Of a stretch of 64,000 nt of DNA, positions 45,255 through 53,751 are shown one piece after another. The notes under the pieces were generated by a model, which was not told where the DNA came from, did no database searches, and saw only the letters and a program-made list of their open reading frames with translations. The DNA is from Bythopirellula polymerisocia (lineage in GTDB: Bacteria > Planctomycetota > Planctomycetia > Pirellulales > Lacipirellulaceae): assembly GCF_007860015.1 (NCBI RefSeq), contig NZ_SJPS01000003.1, positions 62,001-126,000 on the forward strand, given 5' to 3'. Positions within the stretch are counted from its first letter, which is position 1. The number at the start of each line of letters is the position of its first letter. Made by a program: the position numbers and the translations under genes.

Positions 45255-46136
45255 CTAGTAGCCTTCAAGCTTGTCCAGGTTCTTGATTTGATCCTCCGGG
45301 ACTCGACTGCGGGGGAAAAACTTATTGAACGATTCCTGCAGTTCTTTTTTCGCGGCTAGTTGATTGGCAGCGGTTTCCTCTTGGATTTTTTTGGCGGCTT
45401 CGTCGGCGCTGAGTGTGGGTTCCACAGGAGTCTTCACCTCCGGAAGGGGAGGAAGCTGCACCGGTAGGGGAGTCGCAGCACTTGGGGATTGCAGCTGTAG
45501 TTCGACTGCAAAGCTATTGTGGGGTGAACTCGACCAGAGAACCGGGGAAGGCCGGGTGCGGAGCTCACTCATCACATCGCTGCCTCGTTTAACTTGGAAC
45601 AATTGTTCCCCCGCCACAAGACTGGTTTGCGGTTGAAGTCCATAACGATGCATGACCAGCATCACAAGCTGTGTAGTATCGCCCGTATTTCCTTTGAACG
45701 TGATCTTTTGGACGCGGCCTGAAGGATCGAAGAAGTAGGTCAGCGATCCAGCGATGTCCGTAAGCTGGGTACCAGTGACGAGGGGGATGCGTACACCGTA
45801 CAATCCCAATTCCGACAAAGCGGTCGACTTGCGGGCCCAATGTTGGTAAACCCATTCTTTGGTAATATCAAAGCGAAACACCTCTTCCAGTGAAACACTG
45901 CTGATCCCTTCCAGAGGGGTCCGGACCGGATATAGCTCGGCACCTGGGCCGCTTGGCGGAGTGTTGGTTTGTTGCCATTCAGTTGAGGAGGACTGCACTT
46001 GGTGCGAACTTTCGCCCGACGTGGCGCTCATAGAATTCCAGAATTCCGAGATACCCTGGGTCCCGTTGGATTTAACGTAAGGGACGGCGACGGCAGCCCC
46101 CAGCAGCAAAGGGATTCCTAATTTACGGGGAAACAT
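45255..46136 (-). CDS. Membrane-anchored protein of unknown function
   Basis: A 293-residue protein with an N-terminal anchor (KLGIPLLLGAAVAVPYV), a Ser/Gln/Thr-rich linker and a compact central domain (residues about 75-205). The central domain contains RFDITKEWVYQHWARKST, GLYGVRIPLVTGTQLTDIAG and LTYFFDPSGRVQKITFKG, which reads as an alpha-beta fold in the periplasm. The C-terminal 80 residues are Pro-rich and then a charged helix ending FFPRSRVPEDQIKNLDKLEG. I do not recognise the family; the style is common among planctomycetes. It is divergent from the methyltransferase gene at 46370 and likely transcribed with the GNAT gene. Confidence 0.6.
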   Translation of the reverse strand: MFPRKLGIPLLLGAAVAVPYVKSNGTQGISEFWNSMSATSGESSHQVQSSSTEWQQTNTPPSGPGAELYPVRTPLEGISSVSLEEVFRFDITKEWVYQHWARKSTALSELGLYGVRIPLVTGTQLTDIAGSLTYFFDPSGRVQKITFKGNTGDTTQLVMLVMHRYGLQPQTSLVAGEQLFQVKRGSDVMSELRTRPSPVLWSSSPHNSFAVELQLQSPSAATPLPVQLPPLPEVKTPVEPTLSADEAAKKIQEETAANQLAAKKELQESFNKFFPRSRVPEDQIKNLDKLEGY

Positions 46137-46369
46137 TACGATCGGACCTCAAATGGGAACTTCAAAGTTGGCACGGGTGGCTTGACGTTGCACAGGAATC
46201 CGTTCCCATAGGTATTCATCGACACACTGGAGTCGTTGCTTCCCGGCCGGCAAGTCCTGCCATTCAGCTTACTTGACGGGAGTCGTGCGTGTTTTCCGGT
46301 AAATCGTTGTATTCGTCGTGAGACGTAACCAATCGCTAAGTCACTACTTATGAAATCGATAGGGTAAAT

Positions 46370-47587
46370 ATGACCGACTCTGTCGATTATCACTGGCTGG
46401 TGAGCTATGAGGCAAGCAGATGGCTCACCGAGGGTGCCAATTCGGGGCTGCCGACGCATCGACTCATCGAAAAGTTACGGAAGTCCCTTTCGACAAGCCG
46501 TGCTCGGCTGGTTGCCGCGCAGGTGACCCTCCGAGCAAAAGCTGCTGAGAAGTTCGGTCCACTCGCCCAAGAGATGTTCTTCACTGATCGTGCCCTTCAA
46601 CAAGCAACAGACTTAGGAATCGCTAGGTACAAGGCTTGCCGTTTCGGAGCTGGAAAGAAGGTAACTGACTACTGCTGTGGTATCGGCGGCGACCTGCTAG
46701 CGATTGCAGAGCGTGGACTGACTATTGGATTGGATCAAGATCCCACAATGACACTGCTGGCTGAGGCCAACATTCGCATCCTCAAATGCGACGAACAAGC
46801 GATTTTAAAAACCACCACGGCGGAGGAGTACCCACCCGATGCATCAATTCATTGGCACCTCGATCCCGATCGGAGAGTGGAAGGTCGCCGCTCGACGCGT
46901 CCCCAGTGGCATTCACCGAGCGAGGCAACGATTGAGCAATGGCTCAAGACAGCTTCAAATGGTGCGATCAAATTCGCTCCTGCAGCTGAGCTATCGCCAG
47001 AATGGCAACAAAACGCTGAGCTAGAGTGGATCTCTCGCTCGCGAAGCTGTCGGCAGCTAGTAGCTTGGTTTGGAGAGTTAGCAAAGTTTCCCGGACAGCG
47101 TCGGGCAACGGCGATCAAAAATGATGCTGTAAACTCTGAGCCAGATTTTTTCGTTGGTGATCCTCAAACTCAAGCACCTCTTGCGGTCGGTGTTGGGCAT
47201 TTTGTATTCGACACCGATCCCTGCATCCGTGCGGCACACTTGACTGGAGCATTGGCGACGAAACTTGGTTGTGAAGTTCTGTCTACTGGGGCTGCTTATC
47301 TAACCGGCAACGACCCAGTGGAGCATCCCTTGATTACTTGTTTTAGTGTGTCTGATACGATGCCTTTGCGAGTTCCAAGACTTGCCAAGCATCTGCATTT
47401 GAGTGGCATAGGTGAACTCGAAATTAAGACCAGGGGCGTTTCTCTGAGCCCCGAAGACTTACGGAAGCGGTTCAAACTCAATGGGGACCACAAGGCAACA
47501 TTGCTCCTCACACGGCAAGGACGAAAGGAAATCGCCATTCTGGCTGAGAGATACACGGCACCAGGGGTAACAGGCTCACAAACTTGA
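46370..47587 (+). CDS. Class I SAM methyltransferase with THUMP-like C-terminal domain
   Basis: A 405-residue cytosolic protein. KKVTDYCCGIGGDLLAIAER (near residue 100) is SAM-binding motif I, and GLTIGLDQDPTMTLLAEAN is the motif II strand with its acidic residue. HWHLDPDRRVEGRRSTRPQW resembles a D-P-D-R-R motif seen in THUMP-like methyltransferases. The C-terminal third (GIGELEIKTRGVSLSPEDLR, then KATLLLTRQGRKEIAIL) matches the THUMP_like RNA-binding domain. RNA methylation is the likely role, but the target is unknown. The N-terminal helical region precedes a family-typical LFFTDRALQQATD-like segment (residues about 65-80). It is followed by the ebo-like operon after 40 bases. Confidence 0.82.
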   Translation: MTDSVDYHWLVSYEASRWLTEGANSGLPTHRLIEKLRKSLSTSRARLVAAQVTLRAKAAEKFGPLAQEMFFTDRALQQATDLGIARYKACRFGAGKKVTDYCCGIGGDLLAIAERGLTIGLDQDPTMTLLAEANIRILKCDEQAILKTTTAEEYPPDASIHWHLDPDRRVEGRRSTRPQWHSPSEATIEQWLKTASNGAIKFAPAAELSPEWQQNAELEWISRSRSCRQLVAWFGELAKFPGQRRATAIKNDAVNSEPDFFVGDPQTQAPLAVGVGHFVFDTDPCIRAAHLTGALATKLGCEVLSTGAAYLTGNDPVEHPLITCFSVSDTMPLRVPRLAKHLHLSGIGELEIKTRGVSLSPEDLRKRFKLNGDHKATLLLTRQGRKEIAILAERYTAPGVTGSQT

Positions 47588-47627
47588 GATTAGAATTACA
47601 GGACAACGTCACACGCAGGAGAGATTT

Positions 47628-48494
47628 GTGAAGCTCGCTTTCAGTTCCAACGCATATATGCAGTTCTCGATCGAGGAGACCATTCGTCGCATTGCAGCGA
47701 TTGGCTATCGCGGGATCGAACTACTGGCCGATGTGCCCCATGCCTGGCCGGCGGGGTTGTTGCCTGAACGACGGGAGGCGATTCGCCGGGCAATCTCTGA
47801 CCACGGGCTCACGATATCTAACATCAACGCCTTTATGATGAATGCCGTCGGCGACCCGCGACAGCCGTATTGGCATCCGGGGTGGACCGATCCCGATCGC
47901 CATTATCGCGCCATTCGCCGGGAACATACCAAACGATCCTTACAGCTGGCAGCAGATCTTGGTGCCCCACACATAACAACCGAACCGGGAGGATTTCTTG
48001 CCCCGGATCAAACCCGCGAGCAGGCCGCCGACATCTTTTACGAAGAGCTGATGCCTTGTGTTGAATTGGCTAGCAAGCTTCAGGTTGGCCTTCTGATTGA
48101 GCCCGAGCCGGAACTTTTTATCGAGCGGTTCGATGAATATCTTGAGTTCATCGCGCGTTTGGACGCGCCAATTGTCGGATTGAATTTCGATGTGGGGCAT
48201 GCCTATTGTGTTAGAGAGGATCCGCAGGTTTGGGTACCGCAAATGGCGGAGCATACTCGCCACTATCACTTGGAAGACATCGCTCCTAGCCGTGTGCACC
48301 AACACTTAATACCTGGTCATGGGGCCATCGACTTCCCTGCTACATTGCAGGCAATAGCCAAAACAGATTACAAGGGCTGGCTCACAGTGGAACTTTACCC
48401 GTACATCGATTCCCCCGACGAGGCCGCAAAATCAGCTCACAAGTTTTTGAGCGATTCAATACATTCCCTAGGCCTTGCGGAGTCGGCTAACTAA
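47628..48494 (+). CDS. TIM-barrel sugar-phosphate isomerase/epimerase-like protein (ebo-like locus)
   Basis: A 288-residue xylose-isomerase-like TIM barrel starting with GTG at 47628, preceded by GCAGGAGAG. Metal-ligand candidates by family position are E158 (LIEPEPELF), D188 and H191 (NFDVGHAYC), H214 (HYHLEDIAP) and E255 (TVELYPY). It probably acts in the cytosol as an isomerase or epimerase on a small sugar-like or cyclitol substrate. It overlaps the prenyltransferase gene by one base (TAATG) and so is translationally coupled to it. With a second TIM barrel, a UbiA protein and a phosphodiesterase it forms an ebo-like operon. Confidence 0.87.
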   Translation: MKLAFSSNAYMQFSIEETIRRIAAIGYRGIELLADVPHAWPAGLLPERREAIRRAISDHGLTISNINAFMMNAVGDPRQPYWHPGWTDPDRHYRAIRREHTKRSLQLAADLGAPHITTEPGGFLAPDQTREQAADIFYEELMPCVELASKLQVGLLIEPEPELFIERFDEYLEFIARLDAPIVGLNFDVGHAYCVREDPQVWVPQMAEHTRHYHLEDIAPSRVHQHLIPGHGAIDFPATLQAIAKTDYKGWLTVELYPYIDSPDEAAKSAHKFLSDSIHSLGLAESAN

Positions 48495-49408
48495 TGGCGA
48501 GCACGAGGATCGAGTGGCTGGCGTGGTGGCAGCTCATGCGGGCAGCTAATATCTTTACGGCCGCGTCCAATGTCATAGCCGGGTTTCTCTTGGTTCAACG
48601 AGATTGGCAGCCGGTGGGTCCGCTGCTTTTGCTAATCTTATCCTCAGTTTGTCTTTACGAAGCGGGGATGATGCTCAATGATGTGTTCGACGCGGAACTC
48701 GATGCAGTCGAACGACCTGAGCGACCGATCCCGGCGGGGCGCATAAATAAGCGGAGCGCATATCGTGTTGGCTTGGGGCTGATCGGAGCAGGAATTCTTG
48801 CGGCATATTTTGCTAGTACGATCATTGGAGATTTCAGTGCGGTTCTAATCGCATTGTCATTGGCATCTGTGATCTTGTTCTATGATATCTATGCCAAGTC
48901 GACCCTTTATGGGCCACTGGTCATGGGATTGTGTCGTTTGCTCAATGTTTTGCTTGGGGCGAGCGTTGCGGATTCGTTATTGGATCGGTCAGATCCTATC
49001 ATGTGGGCGATTGGTATCGGGATTTACACCATTGGGCTCACGTTGATTGCTCGTCGCGAAGCCACAGAAAGCCATTCGGGAGAACTTATCGCCGGGGGAG
49101 TTCTGGTAGGCGGCGGGATGATTCAAGCGCTCTTGCAGCCGCTGAGTATGGAAGACCGAGCGATTTCTTTTTTTTCTGCGACAGCGATTTCTTTTTTCCT
49201 CCTCGGATTTGCCGCTTTTTTGATTTACCGATTGCTACGAGCTCCTAATCAAACTAGCGCACGACGAACCGTCGGAGCCCTAATTTCATTGTTTATACCC
49301 ATCGACGCGGCGGCCTGCGCGATGGCTGCGGGCTGGTCGGCCGGAGTCTGTGTTTTGTTCCTACTGGTGCCAGTTCGTTTGCTTTCCCGTTGGACTGGGC
49401 AGACTTGA
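48494..49408 (+). CDS. eboC: UbiA-family prenyltransferase, EboC-like
   Basis: A 304-residue integral membrane protein with about 8-9 helices. The UbiA Asp-rich motif is LNDVFDAELDAVERPERPIP (N62, D63, D66, D70), and the second motif is FYDIYAKSTLYG (Y130-D131). The first binds prenyl diphosphate with Mg2+. It groups best with the EboC/SCO3242-type enzymes found in ebo clusters rather than with ubiquinone or menaquinone UbiA/MenA, judged by the neighbours and by NDVFD followed by ERPERPIPAGRI. It would attach or handle a polyprenyl carrier at the membrane. Its ATG overlaps the previous stop by one base. Confidence 0.85.
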   Translation: MASTRIEWLAWWQLMRAANIFTAASNVIAGFLLVQRDWQPVGPLLLLILSSVCLYEAGMMLNDVFDAELDAVERPERPIPAGRINKRSAYRVGLGLIGAGILAAYFASTIIGDFSAVLIALSLASVILFYDIYAKSTLYGPLVMGLCRLLNVLLGASVADSLLDRSDPIMWAIGIGIYTIGLTLIARREATESHSGELIAGGVLVGGGMIQALLQPLSMEDRAISFFSATAISFFLLGFAAFLIYRLLRAPNQTSARRTVGALISLFIPIDAAACAMAAGWSAGVCVLFLLVPVRLLSRWTGQT

Positions 49409-49458
49409 CTGTACAATCGACTCGGTAATATTGGAGATCGCAGGCGGAGATTCTCGCA

Positions 49459-50295
49459 ATGTATCTTGGTTACAACACGAATGGGCTAGCGCACCACAGT
49501 CTATCTGCGGCAATTGAAGTGCTCGCGGCAATCGGCTACCAAAGCATTGCCATCACACTCGACCATGCGGCGCTCAATCCTTATGGTCCGCAGTTTGAGA
49601 CTGAGTTGTGTGAAATCAGCAACTCGTTGGCCGATCACAACCTGAGTTCAACGGTCGAGACGGGGGCCCGCTATCTGCTTGATCCGCGTCACAAACATCA
49701 ACCGACCCTGCTTTCCTCGAAAGGGGAGGGGAGGCCCCGGCGAGTTGAATTCTTACGCCATTCGATCGACATCGCAGCAGCGCTGCATAGCGATTGTGTT
49801 TCGCTCTGGTCAGGATCCCTCCCTGCAGATGTCGCCTCTGCAGATGGCATGGCTCGATTGGCCGAAAGCCTGCATCCGGTGCTCGATTATGCTGGCCGAC
49901 ACGGAGTCTGCTTGGGCTTTGAACCCGAACCAGGGATGCTGGTTGACACAATGGCCAGCTACGCGGAATTAATAAGTTTGATCGATTCGCCATTCATGAA
50001 ACTCACTCTCGATGTGGGACACGTACATTGCCTGGATGATGGTTCAATCGCGGCGGTAATCTACGAATGGCACGATCGGATCGTCAATGTTCATATAGAG
50101 GACATGCGCCGCGGCGTCCATGAACACTTGATGTTCGGTGAGGGAGAAATCGATTTCCCCCTGGTCATCGCAGTCCTGAAGGAAGTCGAGTATGATGGGC
50201 CATTGCATGTGGAACTGAGTCGCCACAGCCACGTAGGACCTGCTTCCGCTCAAAAGGCGTTTGATTATCTAAGTCCGTTACTCGACCTGTCTTGA
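49459..50295 (+). CDS. TIM-barrel sugar-phosphate isomerase/epimerase-like protein, second copy
   Basis: A 278-residue xylose-isomerase-like TIM barrel, distantly paralogous to the one at 47628. It starts at an ATG with GGAG nine bases upstream. The metal-ligand candidates are in matching places: E155 (GFEPEPGML), D185 and H188 (TLDVGHVHC), H212 (NVHIEDMRRG) and E252 (HVELSRH). It begins YLGYNTNGLAHHSLSAAIEV. The position after eboC fits the TIM-barrel protein EboE, but EboE is usually longer, so the name is not given. It lies between eboC and the phosphodiesterase gene with short gaps. Confidence 0.87.
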   Translation: MYLGYNTNGLAHHSLSAAIEVLAAIGYQSIAITLDHAALNPYGPQFETELCEISNSLADHNLSSTVETGARYLLDPRHKHQPTLLSSKGEGRPRRVEFLRHSIDIAAALHSDCVSLWSGSLPADVASADGMARLAESLHPVLDYAGRHGVCLGFEPEPGMLVDTMASYAELISLIDSPFMKLTLDVGHVHCLDDGSIAAVIYEWHDRIVNVHIEDMRRGVHEHLMFGEGEIDFPLVIAVLKEVEYDGPLHVELSRHSHVGPASAQKAFDYLSPLLDLS

Positions 50296-50317
50296 TCTAC
50301 CGAATTATTGGCTGACT

Positions 50318-51643
50318 ATGTCTGAACATGTCATTCTCCTTTCCATTCCCGGTCTCCGCCGCCAAGACTTGGCTCACATGCCTCGACTTCGCGCGCTGAC
50401 CGAGCTGGGAGACTGCGCGGAATTGGTACCAAGTTTTCCCGGGGTGACTTGCTGTGTGCAAGCGAATATGACGACGGGACTTCCGCCGGTTGAACATGGT
50501 GTGGTCGCGAACGGGTTCTATTTCCGCCAAGAAGAACGTTGCGAAATGTGGATTGCTCCCAATAGCTGCGTCCAAAGACCTCAGCTCTGGGACATCATTC
50601 ATGAACACGATTCTCAGTTGACTGCGGCCGCTTGGTTTCCACTCCACAGTGTTGGCTCTGGGGCAGATATCGTGTGTTGGCCGGCACCGAAGCACAATCC
50701 CGATGGGAGCGAGAGTCTGTGGTGCTATTCCAAGCCTGAGGCGCTCTATGCGGAGTTGCTGGAAACGCTGGGCCACTTTCCGCTGCAACACTTCTGGGGA
50801 CCTTTTGCCAATATCAAATCAACCGAGTGGATCGTCACCTCAGCGATTGCAGCCGCTGAGCGGTTTCGCCCCAATTTGTTTTACGCCTACCTCGCACATC
50901 TCGACTACGCCTCCCAGAAAGAAGGGCCCGACAGCTCTGCGGCAATTCGTGCACTCGGTGAACTGGATGAGCAGATCGGTCGGCTGGTCGAAGGGTTTTC
51001 TCATGCATACCAGGGGCGAGAACCCTTGTGGCTTGTGGCCAGCGAGTATGTGATCACCCCCGTCGAGCATGTGAGCTACTCGAATCGCTTGCTGCGTGAA
51101 GCTGGGCTGCTTTCGGTTAGTCTGAGCGAAGGACGTGAACTAATTGACTTCCATGCCAGCCGCGCCTGGGCATTGGTCGATCATCAGTTTTCACATGTGT
51201 TCGTCAAAGATCGTAATCCTCAAGTGTGCGAGCAAGTCAGAAAGCTATTCACCGGCCAAGCGGGAATCGCTGAGGTCTTAATGCACGCCGAACTGGACAG
51301 GTACGATCTAAATCACCCGTTGGCGGGCGACTTGGTACTTGTCTCTGAGCCAAATAGTTGGCAGGCGTATTATTGGTGGCTCGACGACAAACTCGCACCG
51401 GCCTTTGCTCGCACAGTCGATATCCACCGCAAACCTGGGTATGATCCGGTCGAAATGTTTTGGGATCCGGTGGCAAAAGGCATCCCGCTCGACGCCACCT
51501 TGGTGCGCGGTTCTCACGGAGCACCAGCAAACACCACCGAGCAACGTGGTGTTCTGCTCTCGTCGGAACGCGGTGTTTTCGTCGAACGACCGCTGGCCGA
51601 TACCGATGTCGCAGACATCGTATTGCGACAATTTGGCATTTAA
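50318..51643 (+). CDS. Alkaline-phosphatase-superfamily phosphodiesterase, EboF-like
   Basis: A 441-residue member of the type I phosphodiesterase/nucleotide pyrophosphatase branch. ILLSIPGLRRQDLAHMPRL is the first strand. VPSFPGVTCCVQANMTTGLP and then VEHGVVANGFYFR form the nucleophile block, with Thr44 as likely nucleophile and the family's H-G-V-V-x-N-G. HLDYASQKEGP resembles the D-Y-x-x-H-x-x-G-P metal site but has Ser-Gln-Lys where His is normal. VASEYVITPVEHVSYSNRLL and RGSHGAPA supply the closing motifs. No signal peptide is seen. Ebo clusters encode such a protein (EboF), and the gene order here supports that reading. Confidence 0.85.
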   Translation: MSEHVILLSIPGLRRQDLAHMPRLRALTELGDCAELVPSFPGVTCCVQANMTTGLPPVEHGVVANGFYFRQEERCEMWIAPNSCVQRPQLWDIIHEHDSQLTAAAWFPLHSVGSGADIVCWPAPKHNPDGSESLWCYSKPEALYAELLETLGHFPLQHFWGPFANIKSTEWIVTSAIAAAERFRPNLFYAYLAHLDYASQKEGPDSSAAIRALGELDEQIGRLVEGFSHAYQGREPLWLVASEYVITPVEHVSYSNRLLREAGLLSVSLSEGRELIDFHASRAWALVDHQFSHVFVKDRNPQVCEQVRKLFTGQAGIAEVLMHAELDRYDLNHPLAGDLVLVSEPNSWQAYYWWLDDKLAPAFARTVDIHRKPGYDPVEMFWDPVAKGIPLDATLVRGSHGAPANTTEQRGVLLSSERGVFVERPLADTDVADIVLRQFGI

Positions 51644-51658
51644 GCTAGCAATGCCTCG

Positions 51659-51769
51659 CTAAACGGGGCGGTCTAGACAAGCTATTGCTGCTGTGCGGCT
51701 TGAACCGAATGTTCGCTTGGCTCCGACCGATATGTCTTGAAGAGTGCTCCTGCAGAGCGCTCCGTTTAG
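51659..51769. repeat. Long-range inverted repeat after the phosphodiesterase gene
   Basis: CTAAACGGGGCG at 51659-51670 pairs with CGCTCCGTTTAG at 51758-51769 (11 of 12, the twelfth a G-U pair in RNA). They enclose about 87 bases of non-coding sequence between the phosphodiesterase stop and the next ORF. It could fold as an mRNA 3' structure or be a degraded small element. There is no T-run. Confidence 0.35.
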
Positions 51770-51799
51770 ACCCTTCTTGACCCTCGCCGGGACCCTGCC

Positions 51800-52870
51800 A
51801 TGAAATTCACATTCGTTCGCTCGCTGTTCACACTCAGTTGTGTCCTTCTAACCTGTTCTTCCGCTCTCGCTGCCAGGCCCGTTGTGCCAGGCACGGGAAC
51901 TCGCATCGATTATGTCAGCGATAATTTTGAAGACACCGAGTGGAGCTTTGTCCATAAATTCCCGAAAAGCTCTCGCGAGCAAGACCAGCAGCTGCGTTCG
52001 CCAACCGGATACTCGACAAATGGCTTATGGGTTGAAGGCCCCGAACGAGGGCAGCCAGATCACATGCAAGTCGTGCCGACACCGGCCGGTGGCCTAAAAG
52101 GGAGCAACTATTCGCTCTTATTACGTACTCTGAATTCTGGAATTCCCGGATACAATACCTATGAAACTGAGCAAGACGATTTCGTTTCGAACAGCCTAGC
52201 CCGAATCGGCAGGGTGCCAGTGGGCGAGATTCCCAGCGCAGTTGCCCGTGTTTACCTCCCACCAGTGGATGAATGGGAGAATCGCACGGGGCCTCATTTC
52301 GGATTCCGCGTGAGTACACAAACCACTACAACGTCCACCAAGAAGGCAGGGTTCTTTGGCTCGAGAACCGTTACCGAAGCCGAACCTTATTGGCCCGGTC
52401 TATGGATACATTTTCGCAGTAAAGGTAGCAAAGGAGCGAAAGAAGACTCCGCTTTCCTGACCTACCGGGGAGATACCCGGGGCAACGACGTTCGTTGTAC
52501 AGAGATTCCTGTGGAAAAGTTTGGCTGGTGGACGATGGGATTGTCTGTCACGCCTGATGGCATGGTTCACTACTATGCCAAGCCAGGTGTAGAAGATCTC
52601 ACCCAAGCCGACTACATCACTTCACAGTTCCCTTATGGCTTCTCCGCCCAACAGTTCCGCACTTTTTTCTTCAATGTGTGCAATCGTAGCGACGGCAAGA
52701 CTTGGTCTACGCCCTTTGTGATCGATGACCCCGCCTTATACGTCGTGAATTCGTCACGGATAGAGAACTTCGTGGAGCGACGAATTGAGCGAGATACACG
52801 CAACGCCGAACGCCGCGCCAAAATGAAGGAGCAGACTGCCAACCGCTCAAGGAATCCATCAAGCCGCTAG
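51800..52870 (+). CDS. Secreted protein of unknown function at the ebo-like locus
   Basis: A 356-residue protein with a signal peptide (SLFTLSCVLLTCSSALAA). The mature part is beta-rich and compact (IDYVSDNFEDTEWSFVHKFP, PYWPGLWIHFRSKGS, FGWWTMGLSVTPDGMVHYYA) and resembles a jelly-roll or lectin-like sandwich. A basic, charged helix rich in Arg/Glu (SSRIENFVERRIERDTRNAE) forms the C-terminus. There is no known catalytic motif. It lies 156 bases after the phosphodiesterase gene, on the same strand, and is convergent with the TatD gene after 18 bases. Whether it belongs to the ebo-like system is uncertain; a periplasmic binding role would fit but is a guess. Confidence 0.6.
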   Translation: MKFTFVRSLFTLSCVLLTCSSALAARPVVPGTGTRIDYVSDNFEDTEWSFVHKFPKSSREQDQQLRSPTGYSTNGLWVEGPERGQPDHMQVVPTPAGGLKGSNYSLLLRTLNSGIPGYNTYETEQDDFVSNSLARIGRVPVGEIPSAVARVYLPPVDEWENRTGPHFGFRVSTQTTTTSTKKAGFFGSRTVTEAEPYWPGLWIHFRSKGSKGAKEDSAFLTYRGDTRGNDVRCTEIPVEKFGWWTMGLSVTPDGMVHYYAKPGVEDLTQADYITSQFPYGFSAQQFRTFFFNVCNRSDGKTWSTPFVIDDPALYVVNSSRIENFVERRIERDTRNAERRAKMKEQTANRSRNPSSR

Positions 52871-52888
52871 GCAGATGGTCAAAGCAGC

Positions 52889-53701
52889 TTAACAAGGTGC
52901 TTGGAAGTCGAAGTTGCGGCTCTGGCCAAAAAAGGTGAGCGGGTTGTCGTAGACGATGCGTCGAATCAACTCCTCGCCATGCCCACGGCGGCGCATTTCC
53001 AGAATAAAGTCGGGGACGGCGGTCGGCTTGGAGGGACCCCAGTCCCCGGCGGAATTCACCATCAACCGCTCGGGGCCATACATCTCGACCATGTCGGCCG
53101 CGCGGGCCGGTGTGCATTTGCTCACAGGATAAAGCGTCATCCCGGCCCAAAAGCCGGCCTCCAACACGGGGCGTATCGTGTGTTCTTCCACATGATCAAC
53201 CAGAACCCGATGACGTTCGATCCGATTGTCGCTGATGAGCATATCGAGAATCATCCGTGTCCCTTGATACTTGTCTTCCAAGTGAGGTGTGTGGATCAAA
53301 ATCTGCTCGTTGGTCTTCATGGCCAGGTCAATGTGCTCCAGGAACACAATGGCTTCGTTACGGGTATTCTTGTTGAGTCCGATTTCACCAATGCCCAAGA
53401 CACCCTTGGCATTGAGAAACTCCGGGATCATAGCGATCACATCTCGCGAGAGTTCGACGTTTTCCGCCTCCTTGGCATTGATACAGAGCCAGGTGAAGTG
53501 CTGAATACCATATATGGCTGCACGACGTGATTCAAAGTCTGTGAGCTGGCGAAAGTAATCGCGAAAACCATCGACGCTGCCGCGGTCATATCCCGCCCAG
53601 AAGGCCGGCTCGCTCAGTCCAACGCAACCCATTTTGGCAAGCGTTTCATAGTCGTCAGTGGTTCGCGAAACCATGTGGATGTGGGGATCGATGTAATACA
53701 C
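52889..53701 (-). CDS. eboB: TatD-family metal-dependent hydrolase, EboB-like
   Basis: A 270-residue amidohydrolase-superfamily TIM barrel starting with GTG at 53701. YIDPHIHMVSRTTDDYETLA has the metal-binding H-x-H (H7, H9) and the R-T-T-D-D-Y-E stretch typical of the EboB subgroup. GVLGIGEIGLNKNTRN has the conserved Glu, then ILIHTPH, VLVDHVEEHT and LMVNSAGDWGPS (closing Asp). It is expected in the cytosol; the substrate is unknown, and TatD relatives are nucleases or small-molecule hydrolases. It points toward the ebo-like operon on the opposite strand instead of being inside it. Confidence 0.85.
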   Translation of the reverse strand: MYYIDPHIHMVSRTTDDYETLAKMGCVGLSEPAFWAGYDRGSVDGFRDYFRQLTDFESRRAAIYGIQHFTWLCINAKEAENVELSRDVIAMIPEFLNAKGVLGIGEIGLNKNTRNEAIVFLEHIDLAMKTNEQILIHTPHLEDKYQGTRMILDMLISDNRIERHRVLVDHVEEHTIRPVLEAGFWAGMTLYPVSKCTPARAADMVEMYGPERLMVNSAGDWGPSKPTAVPDFILEMRRRGHGEELIRRIVYDNPLTFFGQSRNFDFQAPC

Positions 53702-53751
53702 GCTGTTTCTCGCCAGGAATGATTTACTGTGATTGCAGAGTTAGAACGGAA

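Noticed and set aside
52901..53530. Open frame of 209 codons on the plus strand
   Set aside because: Antisense to the TatD gene, whose metal-site motifs are intact.
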